From assembly GCA_900617975.1 (NCBI GenBank), contig UZAE01001871.1, positions 1-11,206 of the forward strand: a stretch of 11,206 nucleotides of DNA, written 5' to 3'. The stretch is from Rodentolepis nana. Its lineage: Eukaryota; Platyhelminthes; Cestoda; Cyclophyllidea; Hymenolepididae. Below, piece by piece: positions 1 to 7,734 of this stretch; positions within the stretch are counted from its first letter, which is position 1; each line of letters starts with the position of its first letter. The notes beneath the pieces were generated by a model. That model had not been told where the DNA came from. It made no database searches and saw only the letters and a list, made by a program, of their open reading frames with translations. A program made the translations under genes and the position numbers.

Positions 1-88
1 CAACGTTGGATGATGCACTTTGAATTCAAATTCTATTTTGTATCTTTGTACTGCTCCAAATTGGCTACTTCATTCATGCCCAGTTCGA

Positions 89-108
89 GGTGTTCACTAT
101 AGAACACC
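89..108. repeat. hyphenated palindrome, 7-bp arms
   Basis: GGTGTTC and GAACACC are perfect inverted repeats separated by six bases (ACTATA). They lie at the left edge of the repeat block. The arrangement resembles a protein-binding half-site pair or a small hairpin, but nothing nearby identifies a role. Confidence 0.6.
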
Positions 109-144
109 AGATGTAGCGGATTGCTACCTAAGTAAAGCCTGACT

Positions 145-345
145 GACTCAGAAATCTCTATGGCAGATCCTCCTGACTCAGAAATCTCTTTGGCAGATTC
201 TCCTACATCTAGACCGACTCAGAAATCTCCATGGCAGATTCTCAAACATCTAGCTACCGGCTCAGAAATTTCTATGGCAGATTCTCCAACATCTAGCTAG
301 GAATCAGAAATCTCTATGGCAGATTCTCCAACCTCTAGCTAGAGA
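145..345. repeat. short tandem repeat array, 30-43 bp unit, five copies
   Basis: The core CTCAGAAATCTCTATGGCAG recurs with small changes at about 145, 175, 216, 259 and 302. Spacings are 30, 41, 43 and 43 bp. The first copy lacks the ACATCTAGCTAG tail that later copies carry, which explains its shorter period. A sixth, truncated copy (TGTGGCAGATCC then ACATCTAGCTAG) lies at 409-435 inside the next repeat layer. Divergence between copies is low, so the expansion looks fairly recent. Confidence 0.85.
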
Positions 346-504
346 ACAGCTAAGCTATAGCTCAGCTATAAAGAAAACAGACGTGTAGCACGGAGCGCGT
401 TTATATCTGTGGCAGATCCTCCTACATCTAGCTAGACTCCCAGAACTAGCTAAGCAATAGCCCAGCTATAAAGGAAACAGACGCGTAGCATAGAGCAAGT
501 TTAT
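313..504. repeat. tandem pair of about 100-bp units, each with a TATAAAG box
   Basis: Unit 1 (313-404) and unit 2 (about 409-504) each consist of a copy of the GGCAGAT...CTAGCTAG motif followed by a 61-62 bp segment, 344-404 and 443-504. The two segments share AGCTATAAAG, AAACAGACG, GTAGCA and AGTTTAT/CGTTTAT blocks at matching offsets. TATAAAG occurs at 367-373 and 467-473, exactly 100 bp apart, so the promoter-like box was duplicated with the unit. Whether either box drives transcription cannot be told from sequence. Confidence 0.75.
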
Positions 505-719
505 TCAGTACGGGTATTGCGGATCAAGTGTACACGCATGGAGCTACCCATGATCAGGATGGGGGATTAGGTTAAACAGAGGTTGATGATTGGTCACTGT
601 TTGTACGGCCGCTGCACACAGAGTTGTACGGCCGCACCTCCCAATCCTTGCGAGCAGACATGCAGGCATACGATGACGCCCACAGTGATAACGTGTCCCA
701 CAAGATTGTAAATGAACTC

Positions 720-1534
720 CATATCAGGAAATGATATTAACATTGAATGCTTGTCAAAGTGAATCTAGCAAATGGATTGGCGAAATTGAGTGAAATATTG
801 AATATTGAATTGGTATTTCGTGCAAACAGCACGTTCAAAAACAATAATGCGATCTTCCCGTCAATTTTTTCAGCGCCGACATCAGTGGTTAGCAAGTAGA
901 ACAGGTTGATATTGTGATGGAATTGAAATAGAGCATTGTGGAAGAACAACGAAATTCAGTGACAACGTACAGAGATGCAGATGGCAGAAGTGGGCGAGAT
1001 GGTTCTGTTAGATGAAATAAATATATAACATATTTGATGAAGTGTCACCGTATTTGTCTTCACCATCTTATACGATTTTTAGCACTTAAATTCGCCACAA
1101 ATGACTTTTTATTTCTGTTTCTTTTAATATGGTTTTCATTGGAGAGGTTATTTTCCTATTTTATTTGTAGCCTAACTTTAATTGATTGGTATCGAGCAAA
1201 ATATTTCTTACTTGAATCGCCTAATTCAATTAATTAATTCAAGAGGGAGATAATGTTCAACGAAACCATGCTTCTGAACGAATAAAATCACAAATATTCA
1301 AATCGAAATGACGAAGGAGGAAATTAGGCAATATTTTTTTCGTTTTGCACACGTTTAATTTGTAACATTTGTGGTGAATGAGTGTAAATGAAGAAAATGC
1401 TGCGAATAAAAGGGGTATGTATTTTGCTTCAAAACTGACAAATATTTAAACAAATTTTAATAAAATATGTGAAAATATTTTTTATAATTAAAAAATTGTC
1501 AAAAACTCCATTTTTCATTTTCGAGTGTTCCATA
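720..1534. other. AT-rich stretch, nothing recognised
   Basis: No convincing coding exon, RNA gene or repeat is seen. Open frames at 737-949 (minus) and 1034-1237 (plus) have low-complexity, AT-driven composition and no splice or family support. The right end, downstream of copy A on the minus strand, carries a possible ATTAAA polyadenylation signal at 1456-1461, about 75 nt past the stop codon of that gene. Confidence 0.5.
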
Positions 1535-2045
1535 TTAATCTTCATCATCGTTGCGGCAAGCATGGTAGCACAGCTTGGGAAGGCATAGATTCGATAGCAT
1601 TTTCAATGCACCAAGTATGATAATGGTTGATCCAATTTCCGTTTGTTTGAACTCATCAAATAATATGCTTCCAATTACAATCTCCCCAACCATTGTCACA
1701 AAATTCAGTATAAGGTACTAGGACGAATTAACGACAGAATTTGAAGCACTTACGATGAGGGTTAAAAGATTCTTCTTCAATTTAAAATCAAGTACTCCCA
1801 CTACAGCCGAGGATAAGGAAAGAATGGCAAAGGTACACAGCATAGCATAAACCAAGGTTGTTTTGGCAATATGTGCTTTTTCAGTTAAGAGGTAGGCGAA
1901 GTAGATTAGTTGCAATAAAAAAGATGCCTGAAAATTTGATATTGTTAGCGCCAAAATATTTGTCATTTACAATAGGGAAAATTAGAAGAATTCTGTAAAA
2001 TATCCCTCTCTCATCGAAGCAGTAACTTATGAAACAATATTTCAT
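1535..2045 (-). CDS. copy A: small four-transmembrane protein, tetraspanin-like core, three exons, 143 residues
   Basis: Exons are 2045-1971 (25 codons), 1927-1754 (58 codons) and 1717-1535 (60 codons plus TAA). The introns are 43 nt (1970-1928, GTAAAT...TTTCAG) and 36 nt (1753-1718, GTAAGT...CCTAG), both phase 0. The join is supported by copy C, which has the same exon lengths and an alignable protein. Hydrophobic segments are at about residues 16-39, 50-72, 80-103 and 112-134. TM3 contains a Glu (residue 95, in VGEIVIG), as tetraspanins do, but the TM3-TM4 loop is only about nine residues, so the tetraspanin large loop with CCG is absent. The tail is short and acidic (RNDDED) after CYHAC. 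The start is the first ATG in the open frame. A conserved block further upstream may be a lost or non-coding first exon. A plasma-membrane or tegument role would be a guess; the exact family is not recognised. Confidence 0.7.
1718..1753 (-). other. copy A intron 2, 36 nt
   Basis: GTAAGTGCTTC...CGTCCTAG, exactly 36 nt, phase 0, followed by TAC (Tyr). Copies B and C carry an intron of the same length at the same residue. Confidence 0.75.
1928..1970 (-). other. copy A intron 1, 43 nt
   Basis: Read on the minus strand it begins GTAAATGACAAATAT and ends AATTTTCAG. Intron 1 of copy C (9310-9356) begins GTAAGTGACAAATAT, so the donor and about 15 following bases are conserved between paralogs. It interrupts the coding sequence in phase 0 inside TM1. 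Confidence 0.7.
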
Positions 2046-2071
2046 TTTATTTTAAAGTAAAAATGATTTTG

Positions 2072-2203
2072 TACAATTGATAGCTCGATATAAATATGAT
2101 TTCTGCTACGTAATCAGCCAATCTGATGTGTGGTTCAACTGGCTAATTAGCACAGTGAATTGAGTATCTGATGCTCCAAATTGGATGTCAAGGTCAATTA
2201 TCC
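2072..2203 (-). other. conserved block upstream of copy A (decayed first exon or 5' regulatory/UTR sequence)
   Basis: This block aligns on the minus strand with 9091-9225 upstream of copy C. It includes TAATTGACCTT, ACATCAGATTGGCTG and GAGCTATCAA at matching spacing. In C the block reads as an ATG frame (9150-9227) containing TSDWLATLVENI. In A the ATG position is ATT and one base is missing after GATTGGCTGATTACG, so the frame is broken. Copy E starts with a comparable peptide (MPSDVISEFVDNAIK) before a 36-nt intron. The simplest reading is an ancestral first exon now damaged in A, but a conserved leader is possible. Confidence 0.5.
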
Positions 2204-2701
2204 AACAAATATTGAGCAAAGACTATCTTATTTGACTTATTTGACTCTATTAAAATGGTATTGTGCTCTGAAATTAAACTACTATTTGAAAAAATCCACT
2301 TAGATATTTAAACTTCTTGCTTCACTGTTTTGCAATTTTTAACCTCCAAAAGCATGACAAGGCTAAAATTCAAGTAATTTTTCGCATTCATTTCAAAAAA
2401 AGGAACCATGTGCTCGAATTCTCTCTAAAAAATGAATAAATTTATCGATTAGTATTGGAAACAATGAATTGAAGAATTTGAAATGATTTAATGAAATGAT
2501 GCAGGAACAGGCACAATAAGAGAGTGCAATTAAACATCAAACGGAGTGGCCAATAATTTAAAATTAAAAATAATAAAGCTATTTATACGCCCCAGTTTTT
2601 CCTCGTCTTAGCGTGCAGTAAATGGAGCTTTCAGAAATTGGATGGAAGGGGGAGGGAATCCATTGCCAATTCAGTGGATTCCTCACATAAAATTGAATAT
2701 C

Positions 2702-3200
2702 TCATCTAATATTTTGCGAAGTAACATATAATCTCAAAATTGATTTTGATAGCGTTCTTAGCAGGGAGCAGATGAGATCATTACAAACATGGTTAATCTC
2801 GTCTGCGTAAATTTGCTTGAAACGCGTGCAATAGTTGTCAACATCATCATCTTTAACCCATAAATTTATCTCATTTTTGTTCCTTTTCTGCGTTTGCATT
2901 CTAAAGATGCCGATGAGAATTTAATTCAGAAATCTTCTGATTTTTTGCAAAATACAATGTAAGTTTAGTTGTCTAAAATAGGAAACTATTCTGCTTACGT
3001 CAATTTAATGTAATTAAATAAGAAATACAGATGATGATCCTTGAAAGAGGAGTTTCAGTGGACGCAATTTGGCTCAGACGTTGACTAGAAACCGTCTTCA
3101 GTAGAGATAACACTGAATTCACAGAGGGAGTGGCTAATTTCGCGCGCACGAATATGCTGAAATCGAGTGTATCAACTATTACAAACATCTTTTTCAAGAC
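2702..3200 (-). other. duplicated sequence upstream of copy A
   Basis: On the minus strand this stretch has an open frame at 2899-2702 with INLWVKDDDVDNYC and INHVCNDLIC. It resembles 6413-6140 upstream of copy B (a TTTGTGGGTT block, an ATG run, then a region reading H.CN), and more weakly 3765-4170 upstream of copy E. The spacing from the GAATTCAGTG word to the LWV word is similar in A (about 260 bp) and E (about 278 bp). Whether it codes for a protein is open; no start and splice model fits all copies. A second open frame at 3197-3000 has no independent support. Confidence 0.35.
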
Positions 3201-3247
3201 ACGAAGATATCTTTCGATTGAATTTCAAAGCTCTTCTTTGTTTGTGC

Positions 3248-3255
3248 TATTTAAA
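3248..3255 (+). promoter_or_regulatory. TATTTAAA, TATA-like box
   Basis: The box lies 34 bases before the ATG at 3282 and 15 bases before the alternative ATG at 3263. It fits a core promoter for the small two-exon gene model that follows. In DNA this AT-rich such words arise often by chance. Confidence 0.3.
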
Positions 3256-3281
3256 AGTGCCAATGTCGATTCAGCTTAAAA

Positions 3282-3454
3282 ATGTCCAAATCTATCAAGT
3301 CAATGGTGACCAAATATATTACTCAGGTTCCAGTTGACTTAAACAAGAAACTTTGTTGTAAGCTTTCACTTGGAAAAGTTTAAAAAGAAATTTAGATGAT
3401 GTTCATTCAAGGGAGATGGAGGAGAACGAAGAGGAAATGAGTTCAGACGAGTGA
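3282..3454 (+). CDS. possible tiny two-exon gene, 44 residues, acidic C-terminus
   Basis: Exon 1 (3282-3357) starts ATG and reads MSKSIKSMVTKYITQVP. The intron (3358-3395) is 38 nt, GTAAGC...AATTTAG. Exon 2 (3396-3454) restores the frame and reads REMEENEEEMSSDE then TGA. An acidic tail ending at a stop and an intron of the size used elsewhere in the window argue for a real gene; a TATA-like box lies upstream and AATAAA at 3552-3557. An alternative model starts at ATG 3263 (MSIQLKNVQIYQVNGDQ), uses a weaker donor at 3326 (CAG/GTTCCA, 70-nt intron) and enters exon 2 in the same frame. No signal peptide or membrane segment is visible and no family is recognised. It lies between the divergent A and E units. 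Confidence 0.35.
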
Positions 3455-4731
3455 CCCGAAGTTTAAAGCAATTGGACAAAATATGCAAACACTATTTATG
3501 TTTTATTAATCATAGAAAAAGAAATAATTTAAAATGGTTTCCACTTGGTGGAATAAAAAGAGCCAAGTAGCAACGCCATGTTTATTTACTGTTCAATATT
3601 TTGTTGAAAGAATTAAAATCGATCGAGGTGATGGTGGGAATTTCCTGTGCAAAGCAAATTATTACTTTCCCTCTTTCATTAGTACTTTGCCAATTGACTT
3701 CCAATAATGAGTAATCTGGCAGAATTATTTGATGTCATTTGGTTACATAGTAAGAGGATATGCATGATGAATTCAGTGGAGACCTGTCTTCAAGCCAGTC
3801 TAGAATATGTTAGAAAAGTGACACCAAGTGGGTGAGATGAGTTTCCAGTTCAAGGGCTTCAAGTGTGATATTAAGATGAAGATAAGAAACCACTCTCTCC
3901 TGACCCATTGGCAAACAAGTTGACATTTTTAATTTAAAACTCCCCTACTCTCTGTAAAATGCACCGTTTTATGCAATTACAAGTTGCGGTAATTGATTTT
4001 GTACAGTGCCAATCTGTTTTATGTTTAGAACATTCATTGGGTTTGTGGGTCAACAACCTACGTGTCTTTTGCAGAATCGCGTTGCATTTCCACAATGAAT
4101 TCAGTTCAAGTGAGATTTGTCGGAGAACCGAGATCGGACTTCTTAAGGTCAAACTAAATCGCCACTAACAGATAGTTGCAATGGTAGTCATTTTACATAA
4201 ACATTTCACTTTGTTTCAAAGAATACAAATATTGGAGAAACGTATAAAATAGTCTTCAATAGTACCCACTACATTGGTTCGATGATCTTGTGACAGGGTG
4301 AATGCATAGAGAAGTAAATAGAATGTGGATTTGAAATAGTTATCAATTTAAATTGAAAAATTGGGTTTCATATGAATGAGGAAATCAATATACATATCAA
4401 ATTCTACAAAATATTAGTTGGAAATGGTTTCAAAACAAAATATTAACCTTAGAGATAAAACGCCGACCTTATTAACTACGTTGTAAATGGGAAAATTTTA
4501 AAATGCACACTTTGAGGAAAGCATCAATTAACAATTGTTAAGAATTGACACTCATGTGCATTTATGAAGATTTTATTTAACAGTTCATGGCGATTGGCAA
4601 ATAATGAAAGCCAATTTCCATCAACGCAATGTCTTATCTGGAAATTAGTAATTCATTCATGAATTGGCATTGATGCCAACAGAGAGACAAGAATAACACC
4701 AACTTCAACACCTCAGAGTTGAGAGATTATC
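3455..4731 (+). other. sequence upstream of copy E, partly similar to the sequence upstream of copy A
   Basis: AATAAA at 3552-3557 could serve the small gene before it. From about 3765 the stretch shows words also seen, in the opposite orientation, upstream of copy A: GAATTCAGTG at 3769 and a GGGTTTGTGGGT block near 4040. The open frame 3959-4168 contains LGLWVNN and SSSEICRR, vaguely like INLWVKDD and NDLIC in the A unit. TGTCTTTTGCAG at about 4062-4073 is a good-looking acceptor without a convincing exon behind it. No product is assigned. Confidence 0.3.
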
Positions 4732-4936
4732 ATGCCTTCGGACGTCATCTCCGAATTCGTTGACAATGCCATCAAAGTGAGAAAACGTAAAACATAATTG
4801 GCAAAATTCTAGGTACTCATGATAATTTCATTTGATTTGCTTTTAACCACATTTCGCTTGGTAAAATGAGACTGATTTCAAGAATTTCAATGGCTGTAAA
4901 TCCATGGCCACTATCTTATTATTTCTATATTGTGGG
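4732..4936 (+). pseudogene. copy E: 5' fragment of the four-TM gene family
   Basis: Exon 1 (4732-4776) is ATG plus 14 codons, MPSDVISEFVDNAIK. It is followed by a perfect 36-nt phase-0 intron (4777-4812, GTGAGA...TTCTAG). Exon 2 (4813-4860) is hydrophobic, VLMIISFDLLLTTFRL, matching the start of TM1 in copy A. A 46-nt segment follows (4861-4906) with a donor-like GTAAAATGAG, but the acceptor position reads TG instead of AG. The next codons, ATILLFLYCG, resemble ASFLLQLIYFA of copy A with one codon missing, and homology then stops. Without splicing, translation ends at a TGA two codons past 4860. The missing remainder of the gene and the damaged acceptor point to a pseudogene fragment. It may be the counterpart of copy B, which begins where E stops, on the other strand. 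Confidence 0.5.
4777..4812 (+). other. copy E intron 1, 36 nt
   Basis: GTGAGAAAACG...AAAATTCTAG, exactly 36 nt, phase 0. This is the same length as the penultimate-exon introns of copies A, B and C but at a different position, which supports a strongly preferred intron length in this genome. Confidence 0.55.
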
Positions 4937-5548
4937 CAAAGGATTGACTAGTTCGCGGTAGAGGACCCTTTACGCGTACCCAATTTAGAGAAAGTAAACC
5001 CATTTTTCACATCACTAATTAACGTTGATGAACTTGAAAATCTGAGATTAAAACTAGAAAGTGAGACTGAGTAAACATTGACCGACCAAATTTTGGTCAA
5101 ACATCGAATGGGCTAATGCGATCTCTCACAAAAGGATGCTTCGACACAAATTTGACCAATGCAATTTAGTTCATACGTTTGTCGGGCTATTATAAGGCAA
5201 GGACAATAGAAAATATACATCATTAAAAATAGATTATTAGATTCTTTTCGTCTTATTCTTTGGAGAGCGCGCTCAACAGGAAGAAACTTTTGAGAAATTC
5301 GTGTTTCTGAAACTATTTCTTCACTACTAGGTACAATATGAAATGGCAAGAGAGAAAATGGAAAAAAATGTGCGGTTGATAAGCAAACGTTTATTTATGA
5401 CAATTGATGGTGAATCGAAATAGATGTTGACAATATTACAATTGAAAAGTGCGTTTACATTACAAAGCAATTGATTAATATTTAAATAAACTTTAATTTG
5501 GCGTATGAATATATGTTTTCTGATAAGCAATCAACTGCAATAAATACT
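4937..5548. other. no recognised gene; spacer between copies E and B
   Basis: The stretch is AT-rich with no repeat or RNA gene seen. The minus-strand frame 5349-5113 (contains VSETRISQKFLPVERALQRI) has a somewhat protein-like mix of residues but no splice partners or relatives in the window. ATTAAA on the minus strand at 5497-5492 is a possible polyadenylation signal for copy B, about 50 nt past its stop. Confidence 0.35.
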
Positions 5549-5914
5549 TCATTCTGTGTAGCTTTCCATTGATTGATGACCACCACGATCACAACGGTAC
5601 ATTAAGCCAAATATAATCTGTAGCAATTTCAAGATGGCAAGTATAATAATGAGTACTGCCGTTCCATATAGTTCAAACATATAAAATAATAGGATTCCGT
5701 TCCCAATCTCTCCACATATTTCTACAGAATTCAGCACAAAGTACTACAAGAAACAGGTGAGAGAATTCGAGTCACCTACAGCAATGATCATTTTATGAAG
5801 ACTCTTTTGAAAGCCGATAAGTCCCAGTACACCCGTGATTAGGGCAATAAGGCAAAGGACTCCCAACGCACAATAAATTAAAATTGCGTTTGCAACGTGC
5901 ACACCGGAAGCCAC
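5549..5914 (-). pseudogene. copy B: 3' part of the four-TM gene family, 5' end lost
   Basis: The recognisable penultimate exon runs 5914-5780 (45 codons, from VASGVHVANA), then a 36-nt phase-0 intron (5779-5744, GTAGGT...TTGTAG), then the last exon 5743-5549 (64 codons plus TGA). The first exon part aligns without gaps to codons 14-58 of the A and C exons and shares 23 of 45 residues with C, including IALITG and LGLIGFQ. The last exon starts with Tyr, has the TM3 Glu (ICGEIGNG) and a strong TM4 (AVLIIILAILKLL), and ends in a polar tail. Upstream of 5914 the frame meets a stop five codons earlier (TGA, 5929-5931) and no TM1 sequence is found. The preserved 3' half suggests recent loss of the 5' end, or use of an unseen alternative first exon. 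Confidence 0.6.
5744..5779 (-). other. copy B intron, 36 nt
   Basis: GTAGGTGACTC...TTTCTTGTAG, 36 nt, between Ala and Tyr codons as in copy C. The donor GTAGGT is weaker than GTAAGT in A and C. Confidence 0.7.
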
Positions 5915-6139
5915 AGTCGAGGAGGTTCAGTGGATAATGTTTTCTTGATGACGTTGATATGATATGATGTTATGCGGCAAGAAAAGAGAAGAATTAACAT
6001 TGTAAAATGTTTAGAAAAGGTACAAATTAAAAGAGAGAAGCTTAACAATTTTTTAAATAGATGAAGGTTCATTAAGTGGAGTTCTTCATACATTGAGGGA
6101 TATATTTCCGGTGCAGTGAATCATAATGAATGAGGATAG

Positions 6140-6420
6140 TTCAATTAATAGCGAAAAAGATGCCAGTGTACACACATTGGCTCAAACGCGGTCTTTGGAA
6201 GGTCCACTTTAGCAAAGACACAGAACGCACAGGTGAAGTGGGATTTATTGCAATCATGGCAAATTGAGTGTGCATGAATGTTCTGCAATGTAGTTTAATT
6301 GTCGTTGTCATCATCATCATCATCATAATCTTAACCAACCCACAAAAATGTATTTTGAAAACAAGTCTTTGAGAATGCGTTCTAAATGGTGTTGATGGCA
6401 TAATGTAAAGCAATTAAGCA
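6140..6420 (-). other. sequence upstream of copy B, related to that upstream of copy A
   Basis: On the minus strand this carries TTTGTGGGTT, an expanded ATG run, then GCAGAACATTCATGC and GCTAAAGTGGACC, which line up with TTTATGGGTT, GATGATGATG and later words at 2856-2740 upstream of A. One frame reads SICHDCNKSHFTCAFC. That frame has stops at the start and within the ATG run, so an intact coding exon is not evident. The distance to the four-TM exon is about 535 bp shorter than in A, in keeping with a deletion that took the 5' end of copy B. Confidence 0.35.
6308..6328. repeat. trinucleotide microsatellite (ATC)n / (GAT)n
   Basis: A short run of ATC triplets within the copy B upstream sequence. 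The matching part of the A unit has only three ATG/GAT triplets, so this run expanded after the duplication. Confidence 0.7.
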
Positions 6421-6475
6421 TAATGAGTATACGCAATTTCGGTTATGAAAATAATGAAATGAGTACATAATATAA

Positions 6476-6667
6476 ATGCTTGGAGGAATGTTCGCAGATT
6501 TTACACACTGTAGAGAGGAGAAGTCAAACTATGTAGACTCTATAAATTGCTTTTCTAATATTGTGATGGGGTGTGCGATAGACTTATCCCCACATGGTGT
6601 ACCCTGCAGCCCGACGTCAGCTAAAGAGCTAATTGATAACTATCGAAACGCCTGCCATTTGAAATAA
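6476..6667 (+). CDS. possible coding exon or small gene, 63 codons, function unknown
   Basis: The open frame starts ATG at 6476 and ends TAA at 6665-6667. Its second half, MGCAIDLSPHGVPC then SPTSAKELIDNYRNAC, has balanced codon use and residue composition unlike chance frames in this AT-rich DNA. TTCGCAG near 6489-6495 is an acceptor-like sequence, so this could be a terminal exon rather than a whole gene. Five Cys residues are present; no signal peptide or membrane segment is seen. The TAA overlaps an AATAAA word, a possible polyadenylation signal. No family is recognised. It lies upstream of copy B on the opposite strand. Confidence 0.3.
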   Translation: MLGGMFADFTHCREEKSNYVDSINCFSNIVMGCAIDLSPHGVPCSPTSAKELIDNYRNACHLK

Positions 6668-7600
6668 ATAATGTGATGAAGCGGTTAACATTGTTTGAGA
6701 TTATGGTTAGAATTTTTACGAAAGAATAATTAATTATGTGCACTTTCCCAATTGCATTTCAGCTTTTTCATCAGATTTTTCATGTTGAATTATTTAATGG
6801 AATAGTTTAATTCTATCCGGGCTTGAGGATAAAGGACATGCTTGATGAAATCTGCAAATGCATTTTTCATACAAATTTAAATTTTAAATTTAAATTTTAA
6901 GAGACCCAACTTAGGTGGTGAAAATTACGAGGTCAAACTATCAAACACGTTCAACGCATTTAGGAATTACAGTTAAACTCCAATTGGGCTTGAAACGCAA
7001 TTTTCATTTTAATCTTATGATTATTACACAGACATATTAAACTTACGAAATAATGTCTAAAATTTGGAAAGCAACTTATCTCACCAATATTTTATAGATT
7101 GCTCAATAATATTTCATGTGTTTGTCCAACCCTTAGGTTTTCCGGAACAAATTTTTATGCTGAGGTAAAAGGATCACAATTGTAATCCTTGGCTAATGAC
7201 GATTTTGTTTAATCTCAAGATCGACATTAATTGTTATCAGAGTTCAAATTTCACATCTCTTTCACATTGACCAGCTCACTGAACTGAATGCTTTATGGTA
7301 ATTCGACACGATTTCATAAGTAGACACTTTAGTCTCTGTTCATCAACCACATTGATGCTTAAATTACAAAAACCGTTTGACACCCAACAAATTCGATCAT
7401 CACGGCTTGCAGTTTCCCAATACCGAATCTCACAATTTTTGGCTTCACAAAAATCTGAAATTTTTGTAGAAGTGGGAAAATATTTTCAATTTAAAATATC
7501 AGCTCTAAATTTTCCCTAACTTTAAATAATGAAATATTTATTTATTTTTATCAAATGACAGGCGTTTCGATATTTATCATTGGCCCTTTAGTTGACTTCG
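6668..7600. other. AT-rich stretch, no recognised gene
   Basis: Apart from a 13-bp AT tandem pair (6873-6898) nothing stands out. The plus frame 7295-7519 is 74 codons long but has no splice support, no paralog and no recognisable motif. Confidence 0.5.
6873..6898. repeat. tandem pair of a 13-bp AT unit
   Basis: Two adjoining copies of AAATTTAAATTTT. The word AAATTTAAATTT is itself palindromic, so the tract can form hairpins on either strand. Confidence 0.8.
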
Positions 7601-7646
7601 GGCTTCACAGAGGGGAAGGAACATCAAAGTAAAAAAAGTCAAGAGT

Positions 7647-7665
7647 TGGGGGGGAGGGGAGAGGA
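7647..7665 (+). other. G-rich tract at the left edge of the minisatellites
   Basis: A run of seven G, then four G, then single and paired G. It could take part in a G-quadruplex only with short G runs, so the structure is uncertain. Confidence 0.35.
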
Positions 7666-7734
7666 ACGGAAGAATGTTTCAAAGATGTTGAAGAGACAGA
7701 CACTAAGGTAGAGATAAGGTAAGATGAGTACTGT

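Larger units (their letters stand above)
1..720. repeat. GC-richer composite repeat block, possibly an LTR-type element fragment
   Basis: This block is visibly richer in G and C than the AT-rich DNA that follows and is built from nested direct repeats. It holds five copies of a short motif (145-345), a tandem pair of about 100-bp units each ending in a TATAAAG-containing segment (313-504), a hyphenated palindrome (89-108) and two copies of a CGGCCG-containing 12-mer (601-612 and 624-635). Repeated promoter-like cassettes are common in LTRs and other mobile-element ends, which is why a mobile origin is suggested. No integrase, gag or reverse transcriptase reading frame, primer-binding site or second LTR is visible, so the element type is not established. 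Confidence 0.45.

Noticed and set aside
737..949. Minus-strand frame of 70 codons
   Set aside because: Low-complexity F/N/L/I-rich peptide from AT-rich DNA, with no splice signals or paralog.
1034..1237. Plus-strand frame of 67 codons with hydrophobic stretches
   Set aside because: Phe/Leu richness comes from TTT/TTA codons in AT-rich DNA; it does not align with the four-TM family.
3760..3830. A fifth copy of the last exon of the four-TM family, because ATGATGAATTCAGTGGAGACC resembles the start of that exon in copies B and C
   Set aside because: Similarity covers only about 20 bases, the following residues are not hydrophobic, and there is no Tyr-initiated exon after a good acceptor.
5878..6093. 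Minus-strand frame of 71 codons overlapping the 5' side of copy B
   Set aside because: Its 3' end overlaps the copy B exon in a different frame, and the rest has no motif or relative.
6215..6300. CHDC...CAFC pattern upstream of copy B as a zinc-binding motif
   Set aside because: The frame holds stops just upstream and the Cys spacing is not kept in the related A-unit sequence.
7295..7519. Plus-strand frame of 74 codons
   Set aside because: No splice context, no family resemblance and no duplicate elsewhere in the window.
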